Origin: Mannheimia indoligenes
Lineage (GTDB): Bacteria; Pseudomonadota; Gammaproteobacteria; Enterobacterales; Pasteurellaceae
Length of the DNA stretch: 64,000 nucleotides
Reading direction: 5' to 3'
Assembly (NCBI RefSeq): GCF_036880405.1
Contig: NZ_JBAJJM010000007.1
Coordinates: 1 to 64,000, forward strand
Shown piece after piece: positions 61,058 through 64,000 of this stretch. Position 1 is the first letter of the stretch. Every line of letters begins with the position of its first letter. The notes beneath the pieces are model-generated. The model made no database searches. It saw only the letters and a list, made by a program, of their open reading frames with translations, and was not told where the DNA came from. The position numbers were made by a program, and so were the translations under genes.

Positions 61058-61112
61058 AAAGCGGTTAAATTTCTTAACTTTTTTGCAAAATTTTAGCAAA
61101 AAACAACCGCTT
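61058..61112 (-). repeat. Inverted USS pair between rlmE and ftsH
   Basis: AAGCGGTT (61059-61066) pairs with AACCGCTT (61105-61112); the left copy carries a 16-nt spacer and TTTGCAAA. It lies within the rlmE-ftsH transcript, so it might weaken read-through. Confidence 0.6.
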
Positions 61113-61121
61113 GTGTGGTTT

Positions 61122-61748
61122 CTAACCTTTATAGCCTGTTGCAACTATATAAACTTCTCGAGAACGATCTCGTGAAGCTTCCGGTTTTCTGACTTTTACT
61201 ACACTAAATAGCGAACGAATTTCTCTGAGATATTCATCAAATCCTTCGCCTTGAAACACTTTTACCACAAAACTACCTTTGGGTGCTAATACTTGACGGC
61301 ACATATCTAATGCTAATTCCACCAGATACATTGCACGAGGAATATCAACAGAAGGCATACCGCTAAAATTAGGTGCCATATCAGACATTACCACATCAAC
61401 TTTTTCTTCCCCAACACGTTCTAATAACGCGTTCAGAACAGATTCTTCACGGAAATCGCCTTGTAAAAAATCAACCCCGACAATCGGGTTCATATCTAAA
61501 ATATCGCAAGCAATAACTCTGCCTTTACTGCCAATTTGTGTAACCACATATTGCGACCAACCGCCTGGTGCCGCTCCTAAATCCACAACTGTCATACCCG
61601 GTTTAAATAAACGGTCAGTTTGTTGAATTTCATCTAATTTGAAATATGCACGTGAACGTAATTTTTGTTTATGTGCTTTTTGTACAAATTGATCTTTAAA
61701 ATGTTCCGCAAGCCAGCGAGAGGAACTTGCACTACGTTTTCTACCCAT
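61122..61748 (-). CDS. rlmE: 23S rRNA 2'-O-ribose U2552 methyltransferase
   Basis: A 208-aa FtsJ-type methyltransferase (E. coli 209 aa). SAM motif VVDLGAAPGGWSQYVV (about 54-69), and the K-D-K-E catalytic set includes K in YFKLDEIQ (near 38), D in SDMAPNFSG (near 123) and K in GSFVVKVFQGEGFD (near 164). It methylates the A-loop of 23S rRNA late in 50S assembly. First gene of rlmE-ftsH. Confidence 0.96.
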   Translation of the reverse strand: MGRKRSASSSRWLAEHFKDQFVQKAHKQKLRSRAYFKLDEIQQTDRLFKPGMTVVDLGAAPGGWSQYVVTQIGSKGRVIACDILDMNPIVGVDFLQGDFREESVLNALLERVGEEKVDVVMSDMAPNFSGMPSVDIPRAMYLVELALDMCRQVLAPKGSFVVKVFQGEGFDEYLREIRSLFSVVKVRKPEASRDRSREVYIVATGYKG

Positions 61749-61861
61749 TTTTCTTTTTGTTTAGTTAATCCAAGAATTAATAATAAGGTTTAAATTAACG
61801 AATTCAAGAGATAACGAAAAATTAATCTTCGTCAGCTCTTGAATATTAATATTTATTGTTC

Positions 61862-62950
61862 TTAAGGAACAATTACGGTAAATACATAAGTCGCTAAAAT
61901 TATGAGTAACACAATACCATAAAGTATATTGGTTTGACCGTGATTAAGCGAAAGCATTGCCACAAAAGATGAAAGTGAAAGTAAGACCATTGATTTCCAG
62001 TCTAACCCTAACACCATATTGATGTCATATAATACGCAAACAATAGCTACTGCCGGAATAGTCAAGCCGATACTTGCTACCGCAGAACCTAGTGCAAGGT
62101 TTATGCTGGTTTGTAAACGGTTGCGGCGTGCTGCTGTTAATGCGGCTAATCCTTCCGGTAATAATACCACTGCTGCAATAATTACCCCAACTAAAGCCAC
62201 CGGAGCCCCTGCACCTAGCACCATTTGCTCAATAGATGGCGAGAGAGCCTTCGCTAGAAATACAACAATACCTAAGCAAATAATTAAAAATAATAAACTT
62301 GTTAGTGCTACTTTCATTGAAGGTGGTTCTGCGTGATGCGATGGGTTGTCATCATCTTCAACTAAGAAATAATCACGGTGGCGAACCGTCTGAATTAAAA
62401 TAAATGATGCATAAAGCACAATAGAGGCAATTGCGACAAAAATTAATTGAGATGAGCTATAAGTTGCACCTTCTGTACTTGTGGTAAAGTTCGGTAATAC
62501 TAAAGTGATCACTAAAATAACAACTAAAGTTACTAATGCCGTGCTGGCTGATTTTTGACTGAAAAATTGCTCACGGTGCTTTAATCCACCAATTAATAAA
62601 CAACCACCTAAAATACCGTTTAGAATGAGCATTATTGCCGCAAAAACGGTATCACGGGCTAAATAAGCAGTGTTATCTCCACCAGCAACCATCAATGATA
62701 CAATAAGCGACACCTCAAGCACGGTAATGGCTAATGCAAGAATAATAGTACCAAAAGGCTCGCCTACTTTATGTGCTACAACCTCTGCGTGATGAACCGC
62801 TGATAAAACACTCCCAATCAGAAAAGCACCTGCGACTAATTGCAAAACCAGGCTTTCTTTTATGCCGACAAAATAGATAATCCAAGCTGCAATAGGTAAT
62901 AAAAGCGACCAAATAGGCAAAGGCTGATGACCTTTTTGTACTGTTGGCAT
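61862..62950 (-). CDS. chaA: Calcium/sodium:proton antiporter ChaA
   Basis: A 362-aa CaCA-type antiporter (E. coli ChaA 366 aa) with about eleven membrane helices. The two alpha-repeat motifs are GEPFGTIILALAITVLEVSLI (about 62-82) and LPEGLAALTAARRNRLQTSINLALGSAVASIGLTIP (C-terminal half), with the acidic ion ligand E in each. It exports Na+, K+ or Ca2+ at alkaline pH. AAGGAG precedes the ATG. A 7-bp palindrome (61856-61874) spans the stop codon. Confidence 0.94.
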   Translation of the reverse strand: MPTVQKGHQPLPIWSLLLPIAAWIIYFVGIKESLVLQLVAGAFLIGSVLSAVHHAEVVAHKVGEPFGTIILALAITVLEVSLIVSLMVAGGDNTAYLARDTVFAAIMLILNGILGGCLLIGGLKHREQFFSQKSASTALVTLVVILVITLVLPNFTTSTEGATYSSSQLIFVAIASIVLYASFILIQTVRHRDYFLVEDDDNPSHHAEPPSMKVALTSLLFLIICLGIVVFLAKALSPSIEQMVLGAGAPVALVGVIIAAVVLLPEGLAALTAARRNRLQTSINLALGSAVASIGLTIPAVAIVCVLYDINMVLGLDWKSMVLLSLSSFVAMLSLNHGQTNILYGIVLLIILATYVFTVIVP

Positions 62951-63228
62951 AAATTCTCCTTAATATTAATTAGTTACGTACTCCATTTTGTCATTCTATC
63001 AAAAAGATTTTTAGTTGTAGAGAAATATAAGAAATAAGTAATACCTATTTATTCCACAATCCGCTAAAGCTTCTCTTAAAAAATCATAAAACTCAGCCCA
63101 AACGGAACTTTTTTACTCCAATAAATGAAATTATTGAATAAAAAGAGTAAAATATCGCAAAAATCACGCTTTGGCATATCATTTAAATATCTTGCTAAAG
63201 TAACACATTAATTAAATAAGGATCTTTT

Positions 63229-64000
63229 ATGACTCAACTGAGCGTTGTAATTTTAGCAGCGGGTAAAGGCACTCGTATGTATTCAGATTTACCAAAAGTG
63301 TTGCACCCGGTTGCCGGTAAACCGATGGTAAAACACGTTATTGATACTGCAAAACAGTTGGATGCCAAACAAATTCATTTAATTTACGGACACGGTGCGG
63401 ATTTATTAAAAACACGCTTAAGTGAAGAGCCTGTAAACTGGGTATTCCAAGCCGAGCAATTAGGCACAGGGCACGCAATGCAACAAGCTGCCCCATTTTT
63501 TGCTGATGATGAAAATATTGTGATGCTCTATGGCGATGCTCCATTGATTACCAAAGCTACCTTAGAACGTTTAATTGCAGCTAAACCTGAAAACGGTATT
63601 GCACTATTAACTGTTGAATTGGAAAATCCGACCGGATACGGACGTATTATTCGTGAAAACGGCTCAGTAGTTGCTATTGTTGAACAAAAAGATGCAAACG
63701 AAGAACAACTTAAAGTGAAAGAAGTAAACACCGGTGTAATGGTAGCAAGTGGTGCAAGTTTCAAAAAATGGTTGAAAAACCTCAATAATAACAACGCACA
63801 GGGCGAATATTACATTACTGATGTGATCGCAATGGCAAACCAAGACGGCTTCAAAGTACAAGCGGTTCAAGCCACTGAATTTATGGAAGTAGAAGGAGCA
63901 AATAACCGTTTACAACTTGCCGCATTAGAACGCTTCTACCAAAAACGCGAGGCAGAAAAATTATTGCTTGCCGGTGTTACGATTATCGACCCGACTCGCT
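63229..64000 (+). CDS. glmU: Bifunctional GlcNAc-1-P uridyltransferase / GlcN-1-P acetyltransferase, N-terminal part
   Basis: The frame from ATG 63229 stays open for 257 codons to the window edge (E. coli GlmU 456 aa). The uridyltransferase domain is complete: LAAGKGTRMYSDLPKVL (about 9-25), the uridine loop GTGHAMQQA (about 81-89), GDAPLI with the metal aspartate, and GYGRIIR. The left-handed beta-helix acetyltransferase domain begins at the edge (LLAGVTIIDP). GlmU makes UDP-GlcNAc for peptidoglycan and LPS. AAGGA lies before the ATG. Divergent from chaA with a 278-nt gap that holds only AT-rich promoter-like DNA. Confidence 0.95.
   Translation, partial: MTQLSVVILAAGKGTRMYSDLPKVLHPVAGKPMVKHVIDTAKQLDAKQIHLIYGHGADLLKTRLSEEPVNWVFQAEQLGTGHAMQQAAPFFADDENIVMLYGDAPLITKATLERLIAAKPENGIALLTVELENPTGYGRIIRENGSVVAIVEQKDANEEQLKVKEVNTGVMVASGASFKKWLKNLNNNNAQGEYYITDVIAMANQDGFKVQAVQATEFMEVEGANNRLQLAALERFYQKREAEKLLLAGVTIIDPTR

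Noticed and set aside
61800..61845. 9-bp inverted repeat between rlmE and chaA as terminator of chaA
   Set aside because: Stem with a 25-nt interior and no T-tract; it may be an mRNA structure, but not a supported terminator.
1..64000. CRISPR arrays, rRNA and tRNA genes, prophage or intact insertion sequences
   Set aside because: No spaced direct repeats, tRNA cloverleaf-like sequences, rRNA sequence or phage/integrase genes were seen; the only mobile trace is the RAYT relic.

Overview
This is a chromosomal window from a Pasteurellaceae bacterium (Gammaproteobacteria). The best clue is the repeated DNA-uptake word ACAAGCGGT, the Actinobacillus pleuropneumoniae-type uptake signal sequence (USS), which points to the Actinobacillus / Mannheimia / Bibersteinia side of the family rather than Haemophilus influenzae. 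Gene content and order (cmk-rpsA-ihfB-lapA-lapB-pyrF-yciH, pheS-pheT-ihfA, sspA-sspB, rlmE-ftsH, epmB beside efp) also fit. The sequence is AT-rich, almost fully coding, and most intergenic gaps hold a USS or a hairpin terminator. I see no rRNA or tRNA gene, CRISPR array, intact insertion sequence or prophage.

Layout. 1-3.2 kb: N-terminal part of arfA (ribosome rescue), a methyltransferase, a PerM-type permease and a YvcK-family protein. 3.2-6.9 kb: topA and a LysR regulator. 6.9-10.9 kb: a peptide/amino-acid block (M20 peptidase, yjiG, yjiH, a GlsB-like membrane protein, and an orphan ABC binding protein behind a TrpR-operator-like palindrome). 10.9-17.3 kb: glnS, the nucleic-acid cluster sbcB / uracil-glycosylase-like / rnm, and asnS. 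17.3-20.4 kb: a possible small RNA, an unknown membrane protein coupled to epmB, a glycine-zipper exported protein, and efp. 20.4-23.7 kb: a LysR regulator divergent from an NmrA-like/NTF2-like pair, then sspAB. 23.8-26.4 kb: purE, a type I asparaginase and purK under a PurR box. 26.4-29.0 kb is the most accessory part: a frameshifted small gene beside an unknown small gene, a diverged palindromic repeat, queA, and a broken REP-associated transposase (RAYT) carrying REP-like palindromes. 29-35 kb: comEC under a CRP-S-like competence site, sstT, dgkA, ushA. 35-46 kb: a long minus-strand run from pheS to yciH that contains both IHF genes. 46-53.5 kb: nitroreductase, tcyP, and a tightly overlapped run dnaB-ycgL-nrdR-yaaA-lipoprotein-fieF-DUF2310. 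53.7-64 kb: phosphate transport pair, YgiM-like SH3 protein, aroA, hisC, ftsH, rlmE, chaA and the start of glmU.

I found no clear new multi-gene defence or biosynthetic system. The most unusual signals are: the near-constant 16-nt spacing between the USS core and a TTTGCAAA tail; USS copies inside genes that put the same Leu-Thr-Ala-Tyr peptide into four unrelated proteins; inverted USS pairs used as hairpins; the TrpR-like operator before an orphan binding protein; the asparaginase inside purEK; and the decayed small-gene islet between purK and queA.
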